Below, in pieces: positions 37,981 to 52,300 of a stretch of 64,000 nucleotides of DNA (its first letter is position 1; each line of letters opens with the position of its first letter). Made by a program: the position numbers and the translations under genes. Origin of the DNA: Anthoceros angustus. Its lineage: Eukaryota > Streptophyta > Anthocerotopsida > Anthocerotales > Anthocerotaceae. Under the pieces are notes generated by a model. That model ran no database searches, had not been told where the DNA came from, and saw only the letters and a program-made list of their open reading frames with translations. The DNA lies in NCBI GenBank assembly GCA_010909165.1, contig VJWM01000118.1, forward strand, positions 496,001 through 560,000, in the 5' to 3' direction.

Positions 37981-38732
37981 CAGCACCTTGTGTCCTTTCG
38001 ACACCGCCGAGGATAACCCAAATACCGCAAGAGGTCCGCTGGGCCGTTAGGGAAACCCACCATGAGCACCAAAGCCGTGAAGGGTAGCAGTGGAAGTGAG
38101 GGTGGTGTCCCATACGGACCTGTGGGCGCCAGTGGTACAAGTGGAGATTGGATGTATCATCAAGGATGTACCGCTGGACACGGGTCCGAGTCAACCTCAT
38201 CACCAAGCCACGGCACGAAAATTGGGCTTCACATCCTTCAACCTCAACGAAGACTCGAGAATGGCGTATATGTCAAGAAGAGATCCGGGGAGTTAACCGA
38301 GTCTTGGCCACCATAGCCGTGCACCCTACAAACCGGATTTTGTTGTGATCAAACCGGCCGGACCATTAGGGTATGAGGTGTTGCTGGGCGGCCATGGTGG
38401 GTTGGCCTGCAAAGCTACACTTTGGAAGGAAGGAGATTCACTTCAAGCCGGTGGATGGGACCCTAAGTAGAAGGGAGGGTTGCTATCACCGGAGCAAGGA
38501 CACCTATTGTGGGAAACCGTGAGCACTACCGAAGGGTATACCTGGAGGACTCCACGGATAACAAGATAGTTCCGAGGAGGCGACTTTCGCCAAGATCCGC
38601 CGGTCCGAGGAGGAGATGGACTACCGCGGATGCCTTTGGCGGAAGTGATTGATTGTTTTAGTAAACGCCACAACGGGCCGGAGGAAGGAAGTGAAGAGGA
38701 GGTCGGACCAGACAAGGGGAGACAACAAGAGT

Positions 38733-39985
38733 CGGACCAAGGAAAAGCGGACATCAAGGAGTAACACGATTCACCTCCGACGAGCTCTTCGAGAATGGGG
38801 ATGCGAGAGGACGATCCCCGAGAGGAGGACGAGGGGTTTGACGCAGCGAGGCAAAGACGGAACGGAGACGGTGAACCCGGACGACGTGGAAGAAGTGGAG
38901 GTCCGCCAGCAAATTCTCAAGTTTAAGAAAGGCATGCCTCCGGACCAAGGAAGGACTAAAGCCTGGGGAGTTTTATGGTGTTCGCCTTCAAGGTCACGAC
39001 ATGAAGGGCATTCAAGAAGTGGGAGAGCATAAGATCGATTTGAAGCCGTGAGCGGTGCCACCGAATCCGACAATACAAGCTCAACCCCAAGTATTCGATC
39101 AAGGTGAAGGAGGTCCTTGATAAGTACCGGAGGCAGACATCATTTTCCCCATCACAGCCGAGTGGGTCGCTATGTGGTGGTTCCCAAGAAACAACCAGAC
39201 AAATTCGGTATGCCAAGATTGGAGGAAGCTCAACGAACGGAGAAGGACCACTTCCGATGCCATTCAGACGACATTTTGGACAAGGTGGTCGGACGGACTA
39301 CTTACTCCTTCCCGGATGGCTACTCCGGATATAACCAATTGCACCTAAGGGAGTCGGACCAAGGAAAAGCGGACATCAAGGAGTAACACGATTCACCTCC
39401 GACGAGCTCTTCAGAATGGGGATGCGAGAGGACGATCCCGAGAGGAGGAGGGGTTTGACGCAATGAGGCAAAGACGGAACGGAGACGGTGAACCCGACGA
39501 CGGAAGAAGTGGAGGTCCGCCAGCAAATTCTCAAGTTTAAGAAAGGCATGCCTCCTGACCAAGGAAGGACTAAAGCCTGGGGAGTTTTATGAGGTGTTCG
39601 CCAAGGTCACGACATGAAGGGCATTCAAGAAGTGGGAGAGCATAAGATCGATTTGAAGCCGTGAGCGTGCCACCAATCCGACAATACAAGCTCAACCCCA
39701 AGTATTCGATCAAGGTGAAGGAGGTCCTTGATAAGTACCGGAGGCGACATCATTTTCCCCATCGTCAACAGCCGAGTGGGTCGCGATTGTGGTGGTTCCC
39801 AAGAAACAACCAGACAAATTCGGGTATGCCAAGATTGAGGAAGCTCAACGCCGAACGGAGAAGGACCACTTCCGATGCCATTCAGACGACATTTTGGACA
39901 AGGTGGTCGGACGGACTACTTACTCCTTCCCGGATGGCTACTCCGGATATAACCAATTGCACCTAAGGAGTTTGACCGACAAGAC
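38733..39985 (+). repeat. 619-bp tandem duplication inside pol unit 1 (RT lead-in)
   Basis: AGTCGGACCAAGGAAAAGCG followed by ACATCAAGGAGTAACACG at 38733 recurs at 39352, and the two blocks stay alignable through GTGAAGGAGGTCCTTGATAA (39104 and 39714). Unit 2 has only one copy. Confidence 0.88.
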
Positions 39986-41257
39986 GACCTTCACTACGGA
40001 GTGGGGTACGCTTTGCCTACAAGAGAAGTGCCTTTGGGATGACCGAGCGCCTGTGGTCGCTCATGCGTATGGTGACCAACGCCTTCCGTGACTTCCGAGG
40101 GACTTCATGGAGATATTCTGGATGATTTTGTGTGCATGGGGAGCAGGACAAACACCTTGGGCATCTAAGAAGGTGCTTGAGCGCCGGAGACTCAATTGAG
40201 CCTACACCCGAGAAATGCTACTTTGGAATGACGGAGGGAATCTTGTTGACATCGGTGGCGCTGGAATCGAGGTGGACCAGACAAGGTCCGGTCATCCGCC
40301 TCCACCGACGAACCTAAAGGAGCCGAGAGGTTTCGAATGGTGGGATACTACCGGGTTTATTAAGGACTTTAAAGAGGGCGCTAAGTTGATGTAACCACTG
40401 CAAGGAGGAGGTTTGGACCGTCACGTGAGCGAGAGGAGGCCTTCGGATTTACGTAACACCTTGGTAAGCGCACGGTTCTAAGAGGACCGGATCGAGCAGA
40501 AATTTCATGTGTATGTAGATGTGTCCGCTTTGCTATCGGAGTAGTGCCGAGCCAAGGACGACAAGCGGGATTATCCCGATACTACCGGACGAGACCACCA
40601 CGCGAACGAAAATACACAACTACAGAGGCCAAGCCGGGTATGGTATATCGTCAAGAAATTCGACACTACCTACTACCCTGAGTTTGTGTTCTATGTAGAC
40701 CACTTTGCGTCAAGCATCCGTGAATAAGACGGACCGTCCGGACGGATAGCAAGGTGGATATTGTTGCTGCAGGAGTTCACGTCAAGTGGAAACAAGACAA
40801 GGGAGGCAAGACCAAAATGCGATTTCGTCACGATTGAAAACAGAGGTGTTGAGAGATCGTGAAGATGCCCCGGATGAGACATTGGTTGCCGCAGAAAAGT
40901 ACAACCGAGGAGCCCAGACCGAACCCCAAGCTACGAGAACTGGCAGCCTTAGTGAAGCGGAGAAGGGAGGGCCGGCCGTCCGACCCACGAAGAAATAGAG
41001 CGGTACTGGGAATGGAGCTTCAAAATCACTGTGGGAGAGGAGGCATTCGTGCACTATGCTCGACCCTTCGTAATGTACAACGGTGTGTGTTCAAATTAGG
41101 GCCGGACGGAGTAGAACGAAGGTACTTGCAACCGCAGAGGGAGCGGCCAAGGGAATGCACGAAGGATTGGGGTGGACACTACGCAAAGACAGTCACCACC
41201 AAAAGATTTTGAAGCGGATCGGTGGCCAACAATGTATGGGGACACCCACCGCTTAGA

Positions 41258-42600
41258 AGAAGTGTGATGCTTGTCCCGATCGGAAAGCCAACCCCGACGA
41301 CACATGGCCGCTAGTACCGATATTGGCACCGCACCTTCGAAAAGTGGGTATTGACTTTGTTGGACCTATACACCACGACAAGACACACACAAAGGAGATA
41401 CATCCCGTGGCAACGGACTCGCACTGTGGGTAGAGGCGGTGGCGACAAGAACGGACTCGCAAATACCGTGGCCAAATTCTGACGAGAACATCATAACCCG
41501 ACGGATGTCCGCCGCAGCTTGGTAAGTGATAGGGGAACCCATTTCCTTAATGATGTGGTGGCCGCCATGACGGAGTATTTCGCATCAATCATCGCAAGAC
41601 GGCACCCTACAATCCTAAGGCCAATGGGTCGAGAGAAGACAAATGGGCTCATCCGCAGGATCCTCAATAAACTCAGGAACTACGCCCATGATCGGATAGC
41701 CGCCATCCGTGACTGTATGCCCGGACAGAGAAGACAAATGGGCTCATCCGCAGGATCCCGAATAAACTCACGTGAACTACGCCCATGACTGGATACCAAG
41801 CCATCCGTGACTGTATGCCCGGACAGCAGAAGGTGACCACACAACGGACCCTTACTTGACCTACGACACTCCCGTAATGCCGTGAGAGTTTGAAGTGCCC
41901 ACTTTTCGAGTAATGATGGAAGGAGACCGATAAGAGGAAAGCCATGAGCGACTCTTGGGGTTTGCAAAGACAGAGGAGGAAGAAGTGTGATGCTTGTCAC
42001 CGGATCGGAAAGCCAACCCCGACGACACAAAGGCCGCTAGTACCGATATTGGCACCGCACCTTCAAAAGTGGGTATTGACTTTGTTGGACCCACGACAAG
42101 ACACACACAAAGGAGATACATCCCGTGGCAACGGACCACCGCACTGTGGGTAGAGGTATGACAAGAACGGACTCGCAAATACCGTGGCCAAATTCTCGTG
42201 ACGAGAACATCATAACCCGACGGATGTCCGCTTGGTAAGTGATAGGGGAACCCATTTCCTTAATGATGTGGTGGCCGCCATGACGGAGTATTTCGCATCA
42301 ATCATCGCAAGACGGCACCCTACAATCCTAAGGCCAATGGGTCGACAGAGAAGACAAATGGGCTCATCCGCAGGATCTGAATAAACTCAAAGTGAACTAC
42401 GCCCATGATCGGGATACCAAGGCCATCCGACTGTATGCCCGGACAGCAGAAGGTGACCACACAACGGACCCTTACTTGACCTACGACACTCCCGTAATGC
42501 CGTGAGAGTTTGAAGTGCCCACTTTTCGAGTAATGATGGAAGGAGACCGATAAGAGGAAAGCCACCGAGCGACTCTTGGGGTTTGCAAGACACAGAGGAT
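41258..42600 (+). repeat. About 720-bp tandem duplication inside pol unit 1 (integrase core)
   Basis: AAGAAGTGTGATGCTTGTC occurs at 41258 and 41980, and the integrase motifs GIDFVGP and LVSDRG each occur twice. Unit 2 has one copy. The join lies in GAGGAGGAAGAAGTG near 41975. Confidence 0.88.
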
Positions 42601-42861
42601 GGAAGAAGCAAGAGATGGTGCAAAACCAAAAGATTTGGCACGATCGCCGATCGGGAATCGGAGTATGTAAAGGAAGGGACCCGCCCTCCTTTATGATAGT
42701 CGTTACATGCATTTTCCGTGCAAACTTCACCGAGATGGATGGGTCCGTAAGTGGTGCAAGTATATGACAACGGGTCCGGCTCCACGGCCTAGATGGAGAG
42801 TCGCTGCCCACTGAAACGGGGCGGGTGAAGAAGTATCATGCTTAGTGTTGGCGAGACGCCA

Positions 42862-42878
42862 ATGATGAGAAGGGAGTA
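42862..42878 (+). other. Polypurine tract before LTR2
   Basis: ATGATGAGAAGGGAGTA lies between the integrase stop region and the TG of LTR2. The same tract precedes LTR3 at 52749-52765. It is the expected plus-strand primer site. Confidence 0.75.
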
Positions 42879-45800
42879 TGTGGGCTATGCACTTCGGGAG
42901 GGGAAATAAGTAGGGTTTCGCTTTTTAGGATTGAAGGATAAATAAGGCGGAAAAGGAGGAATAAATTGGGGTAGCGCCGGACGAGGCTCGGAGTATACTC
43001 CGACTGGAGTGAACAACGGACCCCGACCACTATGGCAAGCTCCTACCACGGAGTAACGGATAAGTCCGGAACCCACCCAGTCAAAATAGGATAAGTACGC
43101 CTGTGAAAGTAACCCAGGAGCGAGGCGTGAGGATGCAGGCGGCGCCACGGACGGCCCCGAGTGGAGGTCGGGCATGGAGGTCAGACTGAATGCAGGCCGC
43201 AGGCGTGTATTCACGCCCGCGCGCGGCGGGGCCGCAGGCAAGCGAGGGTCGAGTAAGCCATGCACTCGCGCATGACAACGGAGGCGCCTTCCGCCAGCAT
43301 TTTCCACAAGCGCGCCAAGGAGGGAGGTCTGCCGCAGCCTCCGCAATCCTCACAGCCTTGCGCCCGCAATCCGGCTCTCGCGCTTTTGGGCGCCTTAGAG
43401 CGTGGCGCTCCAAGGTTGGAGCAACGAACGCGCGAAGGAGGAACATCGTGCCGCCGACTCCGGCCTAGCAGAACAAGAGGAGAGGAGAAAGCAATGGCAC
43501 CCAAAAGCCGACGGAAACTGGGAGCCATGGACCTCGTGGAGCGCAACATTGTGACCCGCGCTATCCGGACTTCCGGCCGGAGGAAGCAGGGAATTGGTGA
43601 GGCATCCGGACGTGTTCCAAATGGTCTCGACCTTGACAACGCTACCTAGTCCGGAGTTTGCCCGAAGATGCCGGGCGGCGATCAACAAGGAGGTCCGATC
43701 CAAGAACCTCCGGAGGACCCGAGGCGATGGACCTTGAGGTCCCGAGGATGGCCTACAACCGCCAAGGAGGAAGAAGGGGCGTGGAGCGGCGGCGGAAGAT
43801 AGGGCCGCCGCGGCCGAGGCTCGAACGCAGCGACAACCAACGGATGGTTGATATCCGATCCGCCGGATACGAGTAAGGGCGGTAGCCCGGATCATTGTCC
43901 ATTGAACCGCCACCAAGGTGGATCACCTTGGTGATAACCTCGCTGGTATTCTCGCATGCGCCCAATGGGGAAGAGAGCGGACGGGGAAGGATTATCTTCG
44001 CCCGCCTGGGAGGCACGAAGCTAAGGAGCGAAGCCTCATCGATCGACCCCATACCGATTCATGTATGGGGACATTTCGAGCTCAAGGAGGGAGAGCTTGA
44101 GCGGGCGCCCGGGCCGGAGGCCCCGCTGTAAGAGCGTGCAAGGGCGCCTGAGGTGGGGGTCGCCTTCAAGACCAAGCGGACTCGGGAGGAGGACGATCGA
44201 GGGATTCCGACTCCATACGCCGAGCGAACCCCTCACCACCTGGGAAGTTTGGGAGGCGATTCCCCTTCCTCCTTTTGGTGCCCCTCCGAGCGGCAGGGAG
44301 GGAGATGCCGGAGGGCGCGGCCCGGCACCCAGACAATGCCAACAACCACGACGCCGAGCCCCGACGAACTGGGAGCCAAGAGGCGGAAGACGGTGCCGCT
44401 TACCAACGCAAAGACCTCGGTGCCGTACTTACCCCGCCCACGGAGTGGCAAGAGGTCAAGAGGCGTGAAGGAGGGCGAAGGGACGTGGCCCAAGGAGCAG
44501 GAGGTCACCGCGCAGCCCCACCTCGAGCCGGTCCTGCCCCCGATGTGAAGGGGCAAAAGAGCCCCTGACCCCTCACCTCCTCCGAGCCCCGGAGAAAGAG
44601 GGCACAAAGGAGTTAGAGGCCAAGAGGGCCAAGAGGGTGAGACTCCTCACCACTGTGACCCGAGGGTCCCGATTAGGTCCGAGAACCCACCGACTTACTC
44701 CGGATCAAGGTATGGAGGTCCTTGATCGAGAAATGCCGGCTCCCACTACGGACTTTGTGGGGCCTCACCGTGGGCCGTGGAAGAAACACGGCGAGTCTAC
44801 ATGGACGGAATGCTTTGGGGTCTCTGTGGTACATGGAGAAGACCTGTGAAGTGGAGGCCACCCGAGGAGGATGGTGGAACCCAAGAGCAAGTGAAGGCGG
44901 CCGAGGGGCAAAGGAAAGGCGGAGTCCCTCGCCGGATCGAGGAAGGGAAACGCCGGTGGCGAGCGAGGCCCCAAGTTCACAGACTGGTTAAGGTTCTTCA
45001 CAGGCGTCAAGCAAGCCTGGGAGGCCCAAGCGGGCGGAGGACCTTGCAGAGGGGAAGCGCAGCAGAGGCGGAAGAGGCCCGGCACAAGCAGAGAGCTCGG
45101 GACTGGCGGAGGCGGCCCGCCAGAAAGGCGGTAAAGGCGCGGGCGAGCCCCGGGTCAGGTGAAGAGCGACCGGATCACGGACGTGATCGAACCGTGGAGA
45201 GAGACAGAAAATGAGGCTAACTGGCCGCACAAAGGCGGGTGGAGGGTGGAGGCCAAGACTGGGAGATAGAGGATCTCCGAGCACACCGCAGGAGGTAGAA
45301 GGAGGCGGCAGCAGATGGAGGGAAGGACACGCTGAGCTACAACCCAAGATGCGTCGGAGCAGCAGTGATTCTCAACGAGAATCCACGACCGAGCACGAAA
45401 TAGAGTAGCCTCTCCGTCAAGACGGAGGAAAATCGGCGACTATCCAAGGAGTTGGACGCTGCCAGGGCGAGCCGGAGGAAGTCCGAGTCGGGACGGAGGT
45501 ATCCGATCACCGGAGAGGGAGTCTGAGCTAAAGGCCGAATGAACGGAGGAGCGCGAGCACGGAAGTAAAAGAAGCCGCCGTCCACGAGAAAGGCGGAAGG
45601 GAACGCCGCGCTATGGCGGTAAGTCGGCAATGGAGAACGACGGAGCCGAGCAGGAGCAACGGGCAGCAGGAGGTGACCGAGGCCGCCTGTAGCCTCGCGT
45701 GATACACCCGCCCACACAACCGGGCAGAGAGGTGGCCCAACAAGCCGGCAAAGACGCCAACACTTATGGCGGAGGGAGTATCGGTGCTCCGCACACGTGG

Positions 45801-47222
45801 AAGAGGCAAAGTCGATCGATTTGCCTTTACCACGCCGAGCTCCCGGCGTGAAGCCTCGACTCCGCAGACGGACGGACCCCGGAAGGCTCAAGGAGATGAA
45901 GGCCACGGGACAAAGACAGGGACCCTAGTGGCCTGCTTTGGAGATGACGGAGCGCGGAGAGAGGAGCAACCGGAGGAGCGAACGAGGGAGCGGATGCGAT
46001 CGAGGTAAGCACCCCGCACCTCACCATGGAAGGAGGGCCAAGGCGAGTCACGGGCGATCGGGAACATGGAAGGACTTGAGGAGAGCCACGGAGGAGTCCC
46101 GTGAGGGAGGAAACCTGGTGAGGACTTTGTCCGACCCGAGGGAGGCGACCAAGTCCGACCAATAAGTCCGACTCAAGTCCGGAAGTCCGACCAAGTCCTG
46201 AATAAGTCCGACCTAGAGACCGAGGTCCGGACCCAGACAAGGTCGGACCTAGCCGGGCCGGACCTGTGAATAAGCCGGACTCAAGTTCGTGAGTCGAGAC
46301 AGACCTCGAGGAGGGACGGGCAAGAAGGAGGAGCCCCTTCGACTTACGCTTAGGGGAGCCGATAGTGGTGGCCCCACCGCGGGGACCTGTGGAGGCCTGG
46401 GAGGATGACGTGCGGGGCTTGTCACCGCCGAGCCCAACCCGGCTGTGATTCCGGGAGAGGAGGGGCCCGCCTCACGGATCATCCGATTGCACCACAACCG
46501 CTGACGGGGATTGACCACCCATTCCGAGGGGGCCTGTGACCTTCCCACTAAGGGAGATAGGGGGATAGGATGGTAGGCCGATTAGGGTATACCGAGGCTA
46601 TCACCGTAATAGGGGTGTAATAAAGACGCCACCTTGGGCGCAGATAAGAGGGCCGAGTTCTAGTAAAGCATCTTTCTCTTGGTGTTGATGCCGTTTGCGC
46701 ACCTTGTGAGTCTTCTTGCTAACGTGAGTCCCGAGTCACCGAAAGGTGCACGGCCCGGGAGATTGATCAAGGTCCCGTGACGGACTTAACGCGCTGTGGT
46801 GTGTGTGTGGAAGGGTGACCGTGATCCGCGGTTCCCGAGCCGCGGTCCAACACCGACCCGACTGAACGCGTGAGCCGGAGGAACTCGGAGGTGTGTAGAG
46901 CCCGGACGGAGAGGCCCTGAACGACGAGGAGGTCCGATCACAGAATCCGCTTTTTCTAAGATCAAGAGGTAGTGAGAGGAGAGAGGAAAGGATCGATGCG
47001 AGGATGGTGAACGATACGGACGCAACGGGTCTAAACGCTTGGCCATACCGGCCTCAGACGGTGAACGCTGTGAGTAGTTAGGAGTATGTGTGTTGACCGA
47101 ACGAGCTAAGGACGGTAAGAATCACCGAACGCGTAAACGGGCCTATCATTCCCTTGGGAACGGACTTCTTCCTACAACGACACGGATTGTGCGCGCCTGG
47201 CCATCAGAAAAGTCCCGCCACA
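42879..47222 (+). repeat. LTR2, shared middle LTR (4.34 kb)
   Basis: It starts TGTGGGCTATGCAC directly after the purine tract of internal 1 and ends CCGCCACA directly before the primer site of internal 2. It therefore serves as the 3' LTR of the first unit and the 5' LTR of the second. It contains an AATAAA at 46619-46624. Confidence 0.9.
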
Positions 47223-47479
47223 TTTTTGGCGCCTGCCGGGAATGAAATCGTCTGGTGCCGCAGTGCGCCCTTAGGAAGAGAAGGTAAGTGAATGCGTGGC
47301 CGAGCGGTCAAGAGGAACCGTCAGAGGATCGACGTGGTCACCTCGCTGCCTCCGAGGGAGAGGAGAGACGCCAAACCCAACGAGAGCACCGCCGATCGAG
47401 GAGGGAGAACGTGGTCGAATTGGACCAAGACGAGTACGGGTACAAGGGACGCTAAGAAGGTAGGATGCCCCACGCCTAA

Positions 47480-49280
47480 CCCACCGATGGCGCACCATGG
47501 CCCCTACCGACCAAACAAGCGACTCCATATTCGGAGGAAGAAGGAGCGGATGCGAGACCTTTGTGGAGGACTGTGTCCAAAGCCAACTTCAACGGAGAGG
47601 AGCCGACGCACCATCCAGCCAAGGGGTTCTCCGAGGACACCGCTCAATGGTATCGGAGAAAGTACCGACCACCGGAGAATGCCCCACCCGCCTCGCTTGA
47701 AGCTTTGAAAATGCCTTCTTAGAACGGTTTCGAGGGATCACCAGAGGGTATGTATTATCAAAGTTGGAAAATCAAGCGAGGAAGAAGGAGAAGCCGGGCT
47801 CAGACATCGAGCGGTTCTATGCCCGAGGATCGGCATCCAACCCATACCACGATGGTTCGCGCCGGCCTCTAGCCAAACCCATGGCTGTGCACGCCCCGCC
47901 GCCGAGAAGGACGGGGCAAGGCCGAGCGGCCGAAAACTACGAGGAATCGCTACATCGAGGATAAAGAAATCCGCCAAGGAGGCAAGAAGAAGAAGAAGAA
48001 ACGGGGTTCGACTGAGGAGGAAGAGTCTTCGAGGAGGAGGAAGACCAATCGGAGGTGTCTCGGAGGAGGAGCAGTCCAAGAAGAGACGGAGGTCTCTAGC
48101 GAGGAAGAGTATCCCGCAAGAAGAAGAGCAAGAAAGCCCCAAAAAGAAGTGGGTAAGAAGGAGGTGGTGACACCACCGTCCGAGAAGCCCGCCGGACCCG
48201 ACTCCCTCAAAGGAGGTAGCAGTCCGCGGAGGACCGGAAAAAGTGATAAAGAGAGTAGAGGACCCGCGATAAACTGTTAAGGGAGAGCGCGGAAAACACC
48301 ACTACGAACGCATCTCGTGCCGCAAGAACACGCCATTCGTCCAACCGCCTCAAGGCCGGTGCAAGTGGACTACGAATACGAGGAGGAGGCCGAGGAGCAA
48401 TGGGAAGAGGCCTATCGTGCATGTGAAGCCCCTCCGGGCCGCGATATCCCAAAACCATGTATCCGCCAACCGAGGTCCAATACAACGAGCCCCACCGATG
48501 CAAAGACCGCATGGGAGCCCTTCGTATCCTCCGTGACGCGGGTCTCTGGAACCGCGAATCTCGCCATTACTCCAACGCTGTCCGCACTCAACGAGGTGGT
48601 AATGGGGACTTCGAGCGTGGTGGCGATCGGCCGCATATGGCGTGCAAGACGCTATGTCCCAACCCCGACAAGGACGGTACGATATGCCACACCAAGCGGA
48701 GAACTCGACCACCAACGCCACCTCCTAAGACTGCTACTGACAAGTCAAGATGCTGGCGGAGGGAAGAGATTCTGAGGTACGCGAGATGGAAAAGAACAAG
48801 AAGGTACGGGGGTGTCGAAAGGAAGGGAGTCAGTGGAAATCTTGGAGGTGTCTACTCAGTCAAGGAAGGAGCGACGAGAAAGGCGCCAGCTTGAAGAAGA
48901 ACAAGATCGAGGAAGGCCGGACGCCGAGGAAGGCAATCAAACAAATACCAGCAGAGGATCCGACCGATGAAGGAGGGCTGGACGGGCAGCCGGAGGGATT
49001 ACCCAAGGAAGTTCTCCGCAGATGTGAGAAGGAACGGTGCCTCCCGCGACGGCCGACGTTAGCTTACCGGACGAGTCCGGAGGTGACCGAGATGTTGCAG
49101 GAGGAAATGCGCAAGCATCCGGAATATAACACGGTGATCCGGGAGAGGATGAGGACGCAGCAGGATCCTCGATTGGGGTAGAAGCCTCGCCTTTAATGTG
49201 GCGGACCGATGATGAATCAGCACCTGTGTCCTTTCGACACCGAGGGATAACCCAAAATACCGACAAGAGGTCCGTCGGGT
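47480..49280 (+). pseudogene. gypsy gag, unit 2 (frame-broken)
   Basis: This copy keeps the best gag window: DTAQWYRRKYRPPENAP reads in one frame at 47636-47686, followed in another frame by the EALK/FLERF region. Downstream, Lys/Glu-rich and Arg/Pro-rich segments repeat those of unit 1. Frame breaks differ in place from unit 1, so neither copy shares the other's lesions. Confidence 0.68.
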
Positions 49281-49309
49281 TAGGGAAACCCAGCGGAGCA
49301 CCAAAGCCG

Positions 49310-52300
49310 TGAAGGGTAGCAAAGGAAGTGAGGGTGGTGTCCCATACGACCTGGGGCCAGTGGTACAAGTGGAGATTTGGATGTATCATCAAGATGTACC
49401 GCTGGACACGGGTCCGAGTCAACCTCATCACCGAAGCCACAAAATTGGGCTTCACATCCTTCAACCTCAACGAAGACTCGAGAATGGCGTATATGTCAAG
49501 AAGAGATCCGCGGGGAGTTAACCGAGTCTTGGCCACCATAGCCGCACCTACAAACCGGATTTTGTTGTGATCAAACCGCCGGACCATTAGGGTATGAGGT
49601 GTTGCTGGCCATGGCTGGGGTTGGCCTGCATAAAGCTACACTTTGGAAGGAAGGAGATTCACTTCAAGCCGGGACTGGGACCCTAAGGTGCGAGAAGGGA
49701 GGTTGCTATCACCGGAGCAAGGACACCTATTGTGGGGAAACCGTGAGCACTACCGGCGACCTCACGGGAGGACTAATCGGGCGATTTAACAAGATAGCTC
49801 CGAGGAGGCGACTTTCGCCAAGATCCGCCGGTCCGAGGAGGAGATGGACTACGCGGATGCCTTTGGCGAAGTGGTTGATTGTTTTCGAGTAAACGCCACA
49901 ACGGGCCGGAGGAAGGAAGTGAAGAGGAGGTCGGACAAGACAAGGGGAGACAAGAGTCGGACCAAGGAAAAGCGGACATCGGAGTAACACGATTCACCTC
50001 CGACGAGCTCAGAATGGGGATGCGAGAGGACGATCCCGAGTGGAGGACGAGGGTTTGGACGCGAGGCAAAGACGGAACGGAGACGTGAACCCGGACGACG
50101 TGGAAGAAGTGGAGGTCCGGCCGGGCAAATTCAAGTTTAAGAAAGGCATCCCGGACAAGGAAGGACTAAAGCACTGGGGAGTTTTATGGTGTTCGCCTTC
50201 AAGGTCACGGACATGAAGGGCATTCAAGAAGTGGGAGAGCATAAGATCGATTTGAAGCCGAGCTGCCTCAATCCGACAATACAAGCTCAACCCCAAGTAT
50301 TCGATCAAGGTGAAGGAGGTCCTTGATAAGTACCGAGGCAGACATCATTTTCCCCATCGTCAGCGAGTGGGTCGCTACGATTGTGGTGGTTCCCAAGAAA
50401 CACAGACAAATTGGTATGCCAAGATTGAGGAAGCTCAACGCAAGAACGGAGAAGGACCACTTCCGATGCCATTCAGACGACATTTTGGACAAGGTGGTCG
50501 GACGGACTACTTACTCCTTCCTCGGATGGCTACTCCGGATACAACCAATTGCACCTAAGGGAGTGACCGGGACAAGACGACCTTCACTGAGGGGGGCACG
50601 CTTGCCTACAAGAGAAGTGCCTTTGGGATGACCGAGCGCCTGTGGTCGCTCATGCGTATGGTGACCAACGCCTTCCGTGACTTCGAGGGACTTCATGGAG
50701 ATATTCCCGGATGATTTTTGTGTGCATGGGGAGCAGGACAAACACCTTGGACATCTAAGAAGGTGCTTGAGCGCCGGAGACTCAATTGAGCCTACACCCG
50801 AGAAATGCTACTTTGGAATGACGGAGGGAATCTTGTCGACATCGGTGCGGCTGGAATCGAGGTGGACCAGACAAGGTCCGGTCATCCAGCCTCCACCACG
50901 AACCTAAAGGAGCCGAGAGGTTTCGAATGGTGGGATACTACCGGTTTATTAAGGACTTTAAGAGGGCTGCTAAGTTGATGTAATCATCATGAAGGAGGAG
51001 GTTTGGACCCGGTGGAGCGAGAGGAGGCCTTCGGATTTACGTAACACCTTGGTAAGCGCACGGTTCTAAGAGGACCGGATCGAGCAAGAAATTTCATGTG
51101 TATGTAGATGTCCGCTTGCTATCGGAGTAGTGCCGAGCCGGGACGACAAGCGGGATTATCCCGTATACTCTGGACGGCAGCTCACCAGCGAAAATACACA
51201 ACCAGAGCCAAGCACCGGGTATGGTATATGCCGTCAAGAAATTCGACACTACCGCTACCCAAAGGAGTTTGTGTTCTATGTAGACCACTTTGCGTCAAGC
51301 ATCCGGTGAATAAGGCGGACCGTCCGGACGGATAGCAAGGTGGATATTGTTGCCGCAGGAGTTCACGTCAAGTGGAAACAAGACAAGGGAGGCAAGACCA
51401 AAATGCATTTTCGTCACGATTGAAAACAGAAAGGTGTTGAGAGATCGTGAAGATGCTCCGGATGAGACATTGGTTGCCGCAGAAAAGTACAACCGAGGAG
51501 CCCACCGACCGAACCCCAAGCTACGAGAACGGCAGCCTTAGTGTAAGCGGAGAAGGAGGGTCCGCCGTCCGACCCACGAAGAAATAGAGCGGTACCTCCG
51601 GGAATGGAGCTTCCAAAATCGACTGTGATGAGGGAGGCATTCGCACTATGCTCGACCCTTCGTAATGTACAACGGTGTGTGTTCAAATTAGGGCCTGACG
51701 GAGTAGAACGAAGGTACTTACAACCCAGACAGGAGCTCGCCGGAATGCACGAAGGATTGGGGAGGACACTACGCAAAGACAGTCACCACCAAAAGATTTT
51801 GAAGCGGATACCGTGGCCAACAATGTATGGGGACACCCACCGCTTAGAAGAAGTGTGATGCTTGTCACGGATCGGAAAGCCAACCCCGACGACACAAAGG
51901 GCCGCTAGTACCGATATTGGCACCGCACCTTCAAAAGTGGGTATTGACTTTGTTGGACCCATATACCACGACAAGACACACACAAAGGAGATACATCCCG
52001 TGGCAACGACCATCGCACTGTGGGTAGAGGCGGCGACAAGAACGGACTCGCAAATACTGCGGGCCAAATTCGACGAGAACATCATAACCCGCGGATGTCC
52101 GCAGCTTGGTAAGTGATAGGGGAACCCATTTCCTTAATGATGTGGTGGCCGCCATGACGGAGTATTTCGCATCAATCATCGCAAGACGGCACCCTACAAT
52201 CCTAAGGCCAATGGGTGACAGAAGACAAATGGGCTCATCCGCAGGATCTCGAATAAACTCACAGGAACTACGCCCATGATCGGATACCAAGTCGCCATCC

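Larger units (their letters stand above)
38050..42840 (+). pseudogene. gypsy pol, unit 1: PR-RT-RH-IN with two internal duplications
   Basis: Protease: LDTG at about 38174-38185. RT: VVVPKK, MPF-DD and SGYNQLHL motifs, and a damaged FLDDF-like catalytic box near 40108. RNase H: FVFYVDHFA near 40685-40712. Integrase: GIDFVGP near 41349, LVSDRGTHFLND near 41518 and an NPKANG-STEK-like region near 41610, then a GPY tail to about 42840. The RT entry region is present twice (38733-39351 and 39352-39985) and the integrase core twice (41258-41976 and 41977-42600). No continuous frame exists as sequenced. Confidence 0.82.

Noticed and set aside
49000..49587. Minus-strand frame of 216 residues in internal unit 2
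   Set aside because: It is antisense to the gypsy protease and gag-pol linker, whose plus-strand motifs (LDTG) are recognisable.
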